This document shows positions 1 to 7,794 of a DNA stretch of 64,000 bases, in pieces. The notes under the pieces are model-generated. The model was not told the origin of the DNA, ran no database searches, and saw nothing but the letters and a program-made list of their open reading frames with translations. The DNA is from an uncultured Clostridia bacterium (GTDB lineage Bacteria > Bacillota > Clostridia > Oscillospirales > Feifaniaceae): positions 1 to 64,000 of the forward strand of contig CALWCA010000011.1 in the NCBI GenBank assembly GCA_944376235.1, written 5' to 3'. Each line of letters starts with the position of its first letter. Position 1 is the first letter of the stretch. The position numbers were made by a program, and so were the translations under genes.

Positions 1-255
1 CCCCAGGAGGGCCGGCCGCTCCAGCCCCCCGCTGTCCAGGAAAGCCAGCAGATCCTCAGCAAATTGGGAGATGGTGAAAGGGGCCGTCCCCCGGGGGGAC
101 TGGCCGTGGCCCCGGGTATCCAGGGCGTAGACCGTGAAGTCCTTGGAGAAGTCCTCCATCTGGTGGGCGAAGTAGGAGCCGTCCTCCCCGTTGCCGTGGA
201 GCAGTACCAGAGGCGGCCCGCTGCCCTGTTTTTGGTAATGAAGCTGGATGTCCAT
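1..255 (-). CDS. alpha/beta hydrolase, N-terminal part (runs off window)
   Basis: The first 85 residues of an alpha/beta hydrolase, cut by the window edge. It has the oxyanion-hole motif HGNG at about residues 20-23 after strand LVLL, and the DTRGHGQS motif near residue 47 typical of the fold. The nucleophile elbow and the rest of the triad lie outside, so substrate cannot be judged. An AGGAGG-type site lies upstream of the ATG. Known mnmG neighbourhoods carry rsmG in this place; here a hydrolase follows instead, next to a duplicated mnmG end, which suggests this DNA was joined to mnmG by a rearrangement (inference). Confidence 0.8.
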   Translation of the reverse strand, partial: MDIQLHYQKQGSGPPLVLLHGNGEDGSYFAHQMEDFSKDFTVYALDTRGHGQSPRGTAPFTISQFAEDLLAFLDSGGLERPALLG

Positions 256-268
256 AAAACCTCCTAAA

Positions 269-338
269 CGCGCCGCCTACGGCGTCAGCCCCGCTCCAGA
301 TAGATCATCAGTGCCGCGATATCCGCCGGGCTGACACC
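269..338 (-). repeat. Second copy of the 3' end of mnmG
   Basis: This 70-bp stretch matches 490-559 at 64 of 70 positions. Positions 338 to 285 read backwards encode the last 17 residues of MnmG plus TGA, giving the same peptide (it ends ALMIYLERG). The four differences inside the coding part are all synonymous third-position changes (GGC/GGT, GAC/GAT, ATT/ATC, GCG/GCA). A copy diverged only at silent sites must once have been part of a working mnmG, so it probably came from a relative through integration or recombination at the gene's 3' end. Confidence 0.85.
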
Positions 339-489
339 CCACGGGACTCCGCCCCGCGGGGGCCCCGCTATTTTTCTTCCTCGGGCGGAGTGAATGGCCC
401 GGGCCACCCTCTCTTGCCGCTTTGCGGCAATTCACCTTGTCGGCCCTGCGGCAAGGTTTTGCTCCGCAAAACCCTTGGACGGCGCTGAC

Positions 490-559
490 CGCGCCGCGTT
501 CGGCGTCAGCCCCGCTCCAGATAGATCATCAGCGCCGCAATGTCCGCCGGGCTGACGCC
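490..559 (-). repeat. Partner copy at the true end of mnmG
   Basis: This is the copy that forms the actual C-terminus and stop of mnmG (stop at 506-508) plus 16 bp beyond it. It is a direct repeat of 269-338. The 151 bp between the two copies hold only short GC-rich hairpins (for example TTGCCGC/GCGGCAA near 414-432) and no gene. Confidence 0.8.
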
Positions 560-2371
560 GGAGATGCGGCTGGCCTGGCCCAGGTTCAGGGGGCGGACGG
601 CCTGGAGTTTCTCCCGGGCCTCCAGCCGCAGCCCCTGGATGGCCGTATAGTCCAGATCCTCCGGCAGGCGGTGGTCCTCCATCTTCTGAAAGTCCGCCAC
701 CTCCTGGAGTTGGCGCTGGATGTACCCCTGGTACTTCACCCGGATCTCCACCTGCTCGGCGATCTCCTCCGGAAGGTCCGGGAAGTCCGGGTCAAACTGC
801 TTCAGGTCGGCGTAGCGGACCTGGGGCCGCCGGAGGAGGGAGAGGAGGGAGGCCCCGTCGCTCACCGGCGCAGTGCCCCGGGCGGCCAGGAAGGCGTTCA
901 ATGCCCCGCTGGGCGGGAGGCCCTTTCCCGCCAGGCGGCGAATCTCCCGCTCCACGGCGGCGTATTTCGCCTCCACCCGCTCCAGGCGCTCCCGGCTCAC
1001 AAGGCCGATGCGGTAGCCGATGGGGCACAGGCGCTCATCGGCGTTGTCCTGGCGCAGCAGCAGGCGGTACTCGCTGCGGCTGGTCATCATGCGGTAGGGC
1101 TCGTCGGTGCCCTTGGTCACGAGGTCGTCGATCAGGGTGCCGATGTAGCTGCTGTCGCGCGAGAGCACGATGGGCGGCCGGCCCTTGATTTTGAGCGCCG
1201 CGTTGATGCCCGCCATCAGGCCCTGCGCCGCCGCCTCCTCGTAGCCCGAGGTGCCGTTGAACTGCCCCGCCCCGTAGAGGCCGGAAAGGTGCTTGAACTC
1301 CAGCGTGGGCAGAAGGTCCAGCGAATCGCAGCAGTCATACTCGATGGCGTAGGCCGTGCGCATCATCTGCACCTTTTCAAAGCCGGGCAGCGTGCGCAGC
1401 ATGGCAAGCTGCACATCCTCGGGCAGCGAGGACGACATGCCCTGCACATACATTTCGTCGGTATTCGCCCCCGTGGGCTCCACAAAGATCTGGTGGGCCG
1501 TCTTGTCGGCAAAGCGCACGACCTTGTCCTCGATGGAGGGACAGTAGCGCGGCCCGACGCCCACGATGGCGCCCCCGTAGAGCGGGGAGCGGTGCAGGTT
1601 CTGACGGATGATCTCATGCGTCTTCTCGTTGGTGTAGGTCAGATAGCAGACCGCCGTGTTGGGCGGCGGGTCGGCCGTCTCAAAGGAGAGCGGCGTGGGA
1701 TGGGGGTCCCCCTCCTGCACCTGCATCTTGGAAAAGTCCAGCGACTGGCGCAGCACGCGCGCCGGCGTTCCGGTCTTGAAGCGGCGCAGGCGCACGCCGT
1801 GCTGCGCAAGGCTTTCGGAAAAGGCGTTTGCCGGGAAGAGCCCGTCGGGCCCGCTCTCGTAGGAGACGTCCCCCAAAAAGACCTTGCCGCCCAGATAGGT
1901 GCCGCAGGCCACAATCACGGCCCGGCACAAGAAGACGGCCCCCGTGCGCAGCAGCACGCCCGACACCGCGCCCCCCTCGGTCAAAAGCTCCACCACCTCG
2001 CCTTGCCGCAGCAGCAGGCCGGGGGTTTTCTCGAGACGGCGCTTCATGCTCTCCTGATAGCGCCGCCTGTCCGACTGGACGCGCGGCGAGTGCAGCGCAG
2101 GGCCCTTTCCCCTGCCCAGCATGCGAAACTGCAGGGTGGTCTCGTCGGCCGCCTTGGCCATCTCGCCGCCCAGCGCGTCGATCTCCCGCACCAGCTGGCC
2201 CTTGGCCGTGCCCCCGATGCAGGGGTTGCAGGGCATGTTGCCCACGCTGTCCAGGTTTAGGGTGAGCAGCGCCACCCTGCACCCCAGACGCGCCGCCGCC
2301 AGCGCCGCCTCAATGCCGGCGTGGCCGGCGCCCACGACGCAGACGTCCACGCTGTCCGCAACAAAGCGCAT
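506..2371 (-). CDS. mnmG: tRNA uridine-5-carboxymethylaminomethyl(34) synthesis enzyme MnmG
   Basis: MnmG (GidA) is the FAD-dependent subunit that works with MnmE to modify U34 of tRNAs. The 621 residues are the family's full length. The N-terminus has the dinucleotide-binding [10 protein letters not shown] motif (residues 14-23), then PCNPCIGG (about 48-55) and the [11 protein letters not shown] segment, all family signatures. Start ATG follows a GAGGAGGGG site. mnmE lies 205 bp upstream on the same strand, but a promoter within that gap suggests separate transcription. The gene's last 54 bp occur again downstream (285-338), and rsmG, the usual next gene, is absent. Confidence 0.98.
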   Translation of the reverse strand: MRFVADSVDVCVVGAGHAGIEAALAAARLGCRVALLTLNLDSVGNMPCNPCIGGTAKGQLVREIDALGGEMAKAADETTLQFRMLGRGKGPALHSPRVQSDRRRYQESMKRRLEKTPGLLLRQGEVVELLTEGGAVSGVLLRTGAVFLCRAVIVACGTYLGGKVFLGDVSYESGPDGLFPANAFSESLAQHGVRLRRFKTGTPARVLRQSLDFSKMQVQEGDPHPTPLSFETADPPPNTAVCYLTYTNEKTHEIIRQNLHRSPLYGGAIVGVGPRYCPSIEDKVVRFADKTAHQIFVEPTGANTDEMYVQGMSSSLPEDVQLAMLRTLPGFEKVQMMRTAYAIEYDCCDSLDLLPTLEFKHLSGLYGAGQFNGTSGYEEAAAQGLMAGINAALKIKGRPPIVLSRDSSYIGTLIDDLVTKGTDEPYRMMTSRSEYRLLLRQDNADERLCPIGYRIGLVSRERLERVEAKYAAVEREIRRLAGKGLPPSGALNAFLAARGTAPVSDGASLLSLLRRPQVRYADLKQFDPDFPDLPEEIAEQVEIRVKYQGYIQRQLQEVADFQKMEDHRLPEDLDYTAIQGLRLEAREKLQAVRPLNLGQASRISGVSPADIAALMIYLERG

Positions 2372-2473
2372 GCGCGCCCCCTCCTCTCATGTGAAAATAT
2401 CGCGGCAATCTTTCCGGGGCAAGCTGCCCCAAAAGAGGGAAATCAAATCCGAACCGTAAATAAAAACAACATT

Positions 2474-2503
2474 ATTACAAATGGGAATAAAACTTTTTGT
2501 CAA
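2474..2503 (-). promoter_or_regulatory. Promoter of mnmG
   Basis: On the minus strand TTGACA (2503-2498) is followed after 18 bp by TGTAAT (2479-2474), in the AT-rich gap between mnmE and mnmG. A sigma-A-type promoter here would give mnmG about 100 nt of leader. Confidence 0.65.
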
Positions 2504-2576
2504 AATAGGTAGAAAAAATCCAAAAAGGCGTGAAACATGCGCAAGGTATGCAAACTCCCACGGCCGGGAAACAAAA

Positions 2577-3932
2577 TTATTTTCCCACGCAAAAGCGGGA
2601 GAAGATACTGTCGATCACGTCCTGCGTCACACTTTCGCCGGTGATTTCGCCCAGCGCCTCGATGGCGTCGCGCAGGTCGACCTCGGCGATGTCGGGCTCG
2701 ACGCCCTGCTCGATGGCCTCCCTTGCACGCAGTACGGCCTCCCTTGCGCGCCCCGCCGCCTCGGCGTGGCGCAGCGAGGTCAGCAGCACCTCGTCGGGCG
2801 CCGGGAGGTAGAGCTCGCACAGGCGGCGTTCGAGCTCGGGCAGGCCCTCCCCCGTGGCGGCGCACAGCCGGACGGGAGAGGGGAAGCGTCTTTGCAAGGC
2901 GGACAGCTCCATGCGCTGCGGCAGGTCGGTCTTGTTCAAAATGGCGATGGCCTCGCGCCCTTCGCACAGGGAGAGCACCCTGTCGTCGAGCTCGTCCCAG
3001 GGGCGGGAGGCGTCGAAGACGGCCAGCAGCAGCGAGGCCTCGGCCGCCGCCTGACGGCTGCGCTGCACGCCGATGCGCTCCACCGGGTCGGCCGTGTCGC
3101 GCAGGCCGGCGGTGTCGAGCAGGCGCAGCGCCAGCCCGCCCACCGACACCGTTTCGCTCACCACGTCGCGCGTGGTTCCGGGCAGCTCTGTGACGATGGC
3201 GCGCTCGGAGCCTGCCAGCAGGTTGAGCAGCGAGGATTTTCCCGCGTTGGGCTTGCCGATGATGGCGGTGGGCGCGCCCTCCTTGACCACGCGGCCCCTG
3301 CGGCAGGTGGCCAGCAGGGCGTCAAGCCCCGCCTCGGCCTCGCGCAGGGCGCCGCACAGGGCGGCGGGGTCTGCCTGCACCACGCCCTCGTCGGAAAAGT
3401 CGACATAGGCCAGAATGTCGGCGTCGGCCTTCACCAGCCCGGCGCGCAGCGCCCGGCAGCGCTGCGACAGCGCCCCGCTGGCCTGCGACAGCGCCGCCCG
3501 CGCCGCCGCGCGGCTGTTTGCCGTGATGAGGTCGATGACAGCCTCGCTTTCGGCCAGGTCGAGCTTGCCGTTCAAAAAGGCGCGCCTCGTAAATTCCCCG
3601 GGTCCGGCCTGACGCGCGCCGGCCTCAAGCAGGGCGGCCAGCACGTCGTAGAGCACCACGCGCCCGCCGTGGCAGGAGAATTCGGCCATGTCCTCCCCCG
3701 TGAAGGAGGCGGGAGCAGCCCACAGCGTCAGCACCGCGAGGTCGATGTCGCCCTGTGCGTCAAAGACGTGACCGACGCAGGCGCGGCGCGGCCTAGGCGC
3801 CTTTCCCGACAGGGGCCGAAAGCAGCGCAGGGCCGCCTCGTGCGAGCCGGGGCCAGACAGGCGCACCACGCCGATGGCGGCGTCCTGCAACGCCGTGGAG
3901 ATGGCGGCAATGGGGCGGGGGGACAAGGACAT
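2577..3932 (-). CDS. mnmE: tRNA modification GTPase MnmE
   Basis: MnmE (TrmE) is the GTPase partner of MnmG. The chosen ATG gives 451 residues, the normal size, and follows an AAAGGAGG site; longer in-frame starts lack a site and precede the conserved ISTALQDAAIGVVRLSG start of the folate-binding N-domain. The inserted G domain shows GKPNAGKSS (P-loop), LPGTTRD, DTAGLRDT and NKTD. The protein ends FCVGK, matching the C-terminal Cys-(I/V/L)-Gly-Lys motif with the cysteine needed for modification. A terminator (4064-4099) separates it from jag upstream. Confidence 0.97.
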   Translation of the reverse strand: MSLSPRPIAAISTALQDAAIGVVRLSGPGSHEAALRCFRPLSGKAPRPRRACVGHVFDAQGDIDLAVLTLWAAPASFTGEDMAEFSCHGGRVVLYDVLAALLEAGARQAGPGEFTRRAFLNGKLDLAESEAVIDLITANSRAAARAALSQASGALSQRCRALRAGLVKADADILAYVDFSDEGVVQADPAALCGALREAEAGLDALLATCRRGRVVKEGAPTAIIGKPNAGKSSLLNLLAGSERAIVTELPGTTRDVVSETVSVGGLALRLLDTAGLRDTADPVERIGVQRSRQAAAEASLLLAVFDASRPWDELDDRVLSLCEGREAIAILNKTDLPQRMELSALQRRFPSPVRLCAATGEGLPELERRLCELYLPAPDEVLLTSLRHAEAAGRAREAVLRAREAIEQGVEPDIAEVDLRDAIEALGEITGESVTQDVIDSIFSRFCVGK

Positions 3933-4063
3933 GAAAAAGCCTCCTTTCGAACTTTCGAACAAAGGCCGGCGGCCGCGTCCGATACCATGGCGCGGCTGCG
4001 CCTGCAGCGTCTTGCGGGTCGCGCGCCACGGCGCGGTTAAGCCGGCGCAGGGGCGGCGGACAC

Positions 4064-4099
4064 AAAAAGGGAGGGAATGGGAGCGCGCCCATTCCCTCC
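4064..4099 (-). terminator. Terminator between jag and mnmE
   Basis: A 12-bp stem GGAGGGAATGGG/CCCATTCCCTCC (4099-4088 with 4081-4070) with a short GC loop is followed on the minus strand by TTTTT (4068-4064). It lies about 30 bp past the jag stop, so it ends or attenuates the rpmH-jag transcript before mnmE. Confidence 0.75.
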
Positions 4100-4127
4100 G
4101 GGAGCTTTGGCAGAGAGGGTTCAAAAA

Positions 4128-5258
4128 TTACGGCTGCCCAGGCGCGGAAGAGAGGTCGGAATCGTTTGCCCTGGCCTCCGAAGCGGCTCCGGTATCCAAA
4201 AGAGCCCCGGCTTTGGAAGCGTCCCCGGTGTTTTGGGGGGCTTTGGAGCCCGACGGCCTGCGGCGGCGCCGGCGGCTGCGGCCGCCCGAGCCCGGGGCAC
4301 TGCTGCGCGGGCCGCCCGAGCCTGCGGGGGAAATCACCACTCGGCGGCTGGGCTCATGCCCGATAGAGCCGGTCTCCACACCCTCCACCTCCTGCAGAGC
4401 AGAGTGGATGATACGGCGCTCGTAGGGATTCATGGGCTCAAGCGTCACGCTCTTTTGTGAGCGCAGCACCTTGTCCGCCACCTTGTGGGCCAGCGAGACA
4501 AGCACCTCTTCGCGCTTGGCACGGTAGTTTTCAATGTCGAGCGAGACCTTGGAGAAGCGGTCGTCGGCATGGCCGGCGACAAGGCTTGTCAGGTATTGCA
4601 GGGCGTCCAGCGTCTCGCCCCTGCGCCCAATCAGCAGGCCCATGTTGTCTCCCGAGAGCGAGATGCGCAGCACGGTGCCGTCGCTGCTGGCCGACATTTG
4701 GACCGGCAGCTCCAGAATGGAGAAGATCTCCTGCAAAAAGGCCTCGGCGCGGGTGTCCGACACCGGCTCGAAGGGGCGTGCCGGCTCCTGCTCGCGAACG
4801 GATGCCGGAAGGTCGGCGGCAGGAGGCTCCGCTTTCCGCTGCGCGGCCTGCTGCGGCCGGGATTCTCCCCTGCCGCGCGGCCGCCGCTCCTTTTGGGAGG
4901 AGGGAGCGTCCTGCTGCTTTTGGGCCGGAGCGGCCGCCGCTTCGGCGGGAGCCTGTGCGGCCGGGGCAGAGGGCCTTGCCGTTTTGTCGGGAGCCGCTTC
5001 ACGCGGCGCGGCGGACTGCTGCTTTGGCGCCTGCGGCCTCGGGGGGCGGGGCTGCGGCTTGGGATCAGGCTGCTGCACCTCGTAGGTCAGACGCACCTTG
5101 GCGTCCTGGGCGCCCAGCCCGAAGAGAAAGCCCTTGGAGGGGGTTTGCAGCACCTCCACACTCACGCTGTCGCGGTCGAGCCCCAGCGCGGCGCAGCCGG
5201 CCTCAATGGCCTCGTCAATGGTTTTGCCTGTGGCAATATGTTCCATGGTAACAGTCAT
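4128..5258 (-). CDS. jag: Jag/KhpB RNA-binding protein (SpoIIIJ-associated)
   Basis: Jag (KhpB) is an RNA-binding protein normally encoded next to yidC/spoIIIJ and tied to cell elongation and division in Gram-positives. The 376 residues show a Jag-N domain (about 1-60, with GKTIDEAIEAG), a long Pro/Ala/Gln-rich linker (about 65-170), a KH domain with LLIGRRGETLDALQYL (about 205-225), and an R3H domain with the RxxxH signature in ERRIIHSAL. A basic Arg-rich tail follows. Its ATG overlaps the yidC stop (ATGA), so the two are translationally coupled. Linker and tail are longer than in many homologues. Confidence 0.95.
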   Translation of the reverse strand: MTVTMEHIATGKTIDEAIEAGCAALGLDRDSVSVEVLQTPSKGFLFGLGAQDAKVRLTYEVQQPDPKPQPRPPRPQAPKQQSAAPREAAPDKTARPSAPAAQAPAEAAAAPAQKQQDAPSSQKERRPRGRGESRPQQAAQRKAEPPAADLPASVREQEPARPFEPVSDTRAEAFLQEIFSILELPVQMSASSDGTVLRISLSGDNMGLLIGRRGETLDALQYLTSLVAGHADDRFSKVSLDIENYRAKREEVLVSLAHKVADKVLRSQKSVTLEPMNPYERRIIHSALQEVEGVETGSIGHEPSRRVVISPAGSGGPRSSAPGSGGRSRRRRRRPSGSKAPQNTGDASKAGALLDTGAASEARANDSDLSSAPGQP

Positions 5259-6379
5259 TCGTCTTCGTCGCCTCCTTTTGCAGATTTATCAACCGGAGGC
5301 AAATCGTGGTCGATGGGGTCGGGAATGTGATCCCGGAAGCCCAGCACCTTGGCATAGCTTTTCCTTTTGCGCTCCTTCATGGCCTGCACCTGTGCCTCCA
5401 CCTGCGGGCTCATGGGGGGCGGGCTGGCGGGCTGCGGCTCCTCGGGGGGCTGCTGCCCGGCTTTCAGGCCGCCGAGATTGGCCTTGCGGCGCGCAAGGCG
5501 TTCCTGCTTTGCCAGCTCTTCCTTTGCCTCCTGGGCGGCATAGGCCGCAGCCAGCGTCTTTTTGGGGTTCCAGATGGCGTTGAGCAGCATGTTCTGGAAC
5601 ATCATGAGCAGCGAGGAAAAGCCCCAGTAAAGGCCCATGCCGGACGGCATGGTAAAGGCAATCCAGACAGACACGATGGGCATGGTGAACAGCATCTGGG
5701 TTTGCATTCTCTCGGTGGCCGCCGTGGAGGGCACCGACTTCATCTGGTACCAGGACTGCAAAAAGGCGGTCAGGCCCGAGAAGATAGGCACCAGCAGCAG
5801 CATGTTGAAGGCCAGGCTGGGATGCTCGGCCAGGTTGATGCCCAGGAAGTTATAGCTGAAGGTGCGGATGCCGGGCTCGACAAGGCCCGCGTCGACCATG
5901 GCGGGCAGGTTGGAAAACAGCGCCTCGGCAATGGTGATTTCAGCCGTATACGACACGCGCTCGGCCGTCAGCAAATTGAGCCCCAGCGCAGCGTCGAGCG
6001 CCGAGATCTGGGAGGCGCTCAGCTTGACCACATAGGTGAGCGGCATGCGGATGATCTTGTAGAGGGAAAAGAGAATCGGCAGCTGCACCAGCATGGGCAG
6101 GCAGCCGGCTGCGGCCGAGATGCCGTTTTCCTTATAGAGGTTGCTGACCTCCAGGTTGGCGCGCATCTTGTCGGCGCCGCACTGCTTGCGGATGGCCTCC
6201 TCCTGCGGGCGCACCTTCATCTGATTGATGGTGCTGCGCTGCTGAAGCAGGCCGAGGGGCAGCAAAATGACCTTGATGGCCACGGTGAAGCCCAAAAGGC
6301 CCCAGCCGTAGCTGTTGAATTGATCGATAAACCAGCCCAGGAGCGTCCCGAGCGGGAAATTGAGCAGCCAGTCAGTCAT
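5255..6379 (-). CDS. yidC: Membrane protein insertase YidC
   Basis: YidC/OxaA inserts proteins into the cytoplasmic membrane, alone or with Sec. The 374 residues begin WLLNFPLGTLLGWFIDQF. The first long membrane segment is GWGLLGFTVAIKVILLPL, with the conserved arginine in LLQQRSTINQMK. A cytoplasmic loop contains YKENGISAAAGCLPMLVQLPI, typical of the family. Several further membrane segments follow, then a charged tail from about residue 285, as in Gram-positive forms. The large periplasmic domain of E. coli YidC is missing, as expected. It lies in rpmH-rnpA-yidD-yidC-jag order and overlaps jag by 4 bp. Confidence 0.96.
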   Translation of the reverse strand: MTDWLLNFPLGTLLGWFIDQFNSYGWGLLGFTVAIKVILLPLGLLQQRSTINQMKVRPQEEAIRKQCGADKMRANLEVSNLYKENGISAAAGCLPMLVQLPILFSLYKIIRMPLTYVVKLSASQISALDAALGLNLLTAERVSYTAEITIAEALFSNLPAMVDAGLVEPGIRTFSYNFLGINLAEHPSLAFNMLLLVPIFSGLTAFLQSWYQMKSVPSTAATERMQTQMLFTMPIVSVWIAFTMPSGMGLYWGFSSLLMMFQNMLLNAIWNPKKTLAAAYAAQEAKEELAKQERLARRKANLGGLKAGQQPPEEPQPASPPPMSPQVEAQVQAMKERKRKSYAKVLGFRDHIPDPIDHDLPPVDKSAKGGDEDE

Positions 6380-6427
6380 GAATGTGGATGACCTCCTTAT
6401 CTGGGGGTGTTGTGCCGGCGCAGCCTA

Positions 6428-6643
6428 TCAGGGGACGGGGTCGTAGTAGTCGTGACGGCTGAAGGGATGGCAGCGCAGCAGGCGCCGAAGCGCCAGCCAG
6501 CCGCCCTTCCAGGGGCCGTAGCGCGTGATGGCCTCGACGGCGTAGGCCGAGCAGGTGGGCGTGTAGCGGCAGCAGGGCGGAAAGAGCGGCGAAACAAACC
6601 TCTGATAGCCCCGGATGAGGGCCAGCATCAGAGCGCGGATCAA
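6428..6643 (-). CDS. yidD: Membrane protein insertion efficiency factor YidD
   Basis: A 71-residue YidD. It has the family pattern YQRFVSPLFPPCCRYTPTCS followed by YAVEAITRYGPWKG and ends in a GHDPV-like tail (HDYYDPVP). It helps YidC-dependent insertion at the inner face of the membrane. It starts with TTG overlapping the rnpA stop (TTGA), so it is coupled to rnpA. Confidence 0.93.
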   Translation of the reverse strand: MIRALMLALIRGYQRFVSPLFPPCCRYTPTCSAYAVEAITRYGPWKGGWLALRRLLRCHPFSRHDYYDPVP

Positions 6644-6987
6644 GAAGATTCCCCCTTGTGCAGCAGGCCGGCGCCGCCCAGCAGGCGGGAGAGCGAGGCG
6701 TCCACCGCCTGACGCTTGAGATGGGGCAGGCGGCTTCGCGAAACCAGCACGAAATCAAAGCCTTGGGCAAGCCCGGGCTCGAGAAGACGAAAGCTCTCGC
6801 GCATGAGGCGCTTGGCGCGGTTGCGCGTCACCGCGCCGCCCACCTTCTTTCCGACGGTGAAGCCCACGCGGTTGGCGCCCAGCCTGTTTTTGGCATAGTA
6901 AACGACGATGTTGCGGTCGACAAGACTTTTTCCCCGCTTATAGAGCCGGCGAAAGTCGTTGTTGCGCGTCAGAGGGACGGCTTGCAT
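6640..6987 (-). CDS. rnpA: Ribonuclease P protein component
   Basis: RnpA is the protein subunit of RNase P, which trims the 5' leaders of tRNA precursors. The 115 residues carry the signature ANRVGFTVGKKVGGAVTRNR (about 39-58) followed by AKRLMRE, which contacts the RNA. N-terminal LTRNNDFRRLYKRGKS is also typical. It lies 293 bp downstream of rpmH with a terminator-like hairpin between, so its level relative to L34 is probably set by read-through. Confidence 0.96.
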   Translation of the reverse strand: MQAVPLTRNNDFRRLYKRGKSLVDRNIVVYYAKNRLGANRVGFTVGKKVGGAVTRNRAKRLMRESFRLLEPGLAQGFDFVLVSRSRLPHLKRQAVDASLSRLLGGAGLLHKGESS

Positions 6988-7170
6988 TGGAAAAACCCCT
7001 TTGTCGCGGCCCCCTCATTTCTTTGAAAAAGGGAGCGGCAGGGCCTCTTTCCCTGCCCGACATTTTTTAGAAAGCTGCGCCCGGTTTCGGACAAAAACAG
7101 GGCGGCCCGTTTGCCGTTCCGGCATGAAAAATCCCCTTTTCCAAGCGGGTTGTCCGTCTTTGGGCAAAGC

Positions 7171-7198
7171 AAAAAAAGGCCACATGTTGCAGTGGCCT
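7171..7198 (-). terminator. Attenuator between rpmH and rnpA
   Basis: On the minus strand, stem AGGCCAC (7198-7192) pairs with GTGGCCT (7183-7177) and runs into T7 (7177-7171). It sits about 85 bp past the rpmH stop. This is a compact intrinsic terminator that would make L34 mRNA more abundant than rnpA mRNA. Confidence 0.7.
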
Positions 7199-7280
7199 GA
7201 GGAAAAGCGGACAAGGCAGACCGCCGCACATGAAACTGGTGTCCCCGCACCGGCCGGCCTTTGAAGGGACCGTCCTGCGG

Positions 7281-7415
7281 TCAGGCGGACAGGCGGACTC
7301 TGCCCTTGGCGCGGCGGGCGCTGAGGATACGTCTGCCGTTGCGGGTTCTCATTCTCTTGCGAAAGCCGTGCTCCTTGGCTCTATGACGCTTTTTGGGCTG
7401 ATAGGTTCTCTTCAT
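7281..7415 (-). CDS. rpmH: 50S ribosomal protein L34
   Basis: A 44-residue L34 read directly from the sequence: it starts [18 protein letters not shown], continues [13 protein letters not shown] and ends GRVRLSA. All are invariant L34 features. It is the first gene of the rnpA-yidD-yidC-jag group, under a strong promoter (7547-7576). In most bacteria dnaA is the divergent neighbour; here it is a peptidase gene. Confidence 0.97.
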   Translation of the reverse strand: MKRTYQPKKRHRAKEHGFRKRMRTRNGRRILSARRAKGRVRLSA

Positions 7416-7546
7416 TGTGCGTGCACCTCCTTTTTCAAATTCATATCACGGCGGGCGGGCCGGAGGTTCTCCGGCGCGGTTCGTCTTGCAGATGTCCCGC
7501 CCGCTAAGACGAGTCGGAAAAAAAGCCGTCAAAATCGGCAAAATAC

Positions 7547-7576
7547 ATTATATAAAACTGTTTGGGGGTTTGTCAA
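7547..7576 (-). promoter_or_regulatory. Promoter of rpmH operon
   Basis: TTGACA (7576-7571) and TATAAT (7552-7547) on the minus strand with an 18-bp spacer, both exact consensus hexamers. The transcript would begin about 130 nt before rpmH. No DnaA boxes (TTATNCACA) were seen here, so there is no sign of an origin. Confidence 0.85.
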
Positions 7577-7629
7577 CAAAATATCTCGCAAAACCTGCGG
7601 CTTTTGTGAGCTTTCTCTTTGAAAAGTCC

Positions 7630-7776
7630 CGTGCTGCGGCTTTGGGCGGCGTCCAAAGCCGCAGCACGGCAGGGCCCGCCCCCCTGCGCCGGCAGTCTGC
7701 CGGCGCAGGGGGGCGGGCCCTTGTCCCCGGCTTTTGCAAAGGGACGAAAGCCCTTTTGCAAAAGCCGGGGGACAAG
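7630..7776. repeat. Three consecutive long hairpins
   Basis: Three inverted repeats stand head to tail between the M20 peptidase and the rpmH promoter. (1) 7630-7645 pairs with 7653-7668, 16 bp perfect. (2) 7672-7694 pairs with 7698-7720, 23 bp perfect, loop 3 nt. (3) 7720-7743 pairs with 7751-7776, 24 bp with two bulged bases. The one nearest the peptidase gene may terminate its transcript, although none ends in a strong T run. Arms of the three hairpins are unrelated in sequence. Confidence 0.8.
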
Positions 7777-7794
7777 CTGCAGTGGACGCAGCGG

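Noticed and set aside
422-2260. 612-codon open frame opposite mnmG
   Set aside because: Antisense shadow of mnmG in GC-rich DNA; no ribosome site or family.
7416-7620. Possible chromosome origin beside rpmH
   Set aside because: No dnaA gene and no TTATNCACA boxes were seen.
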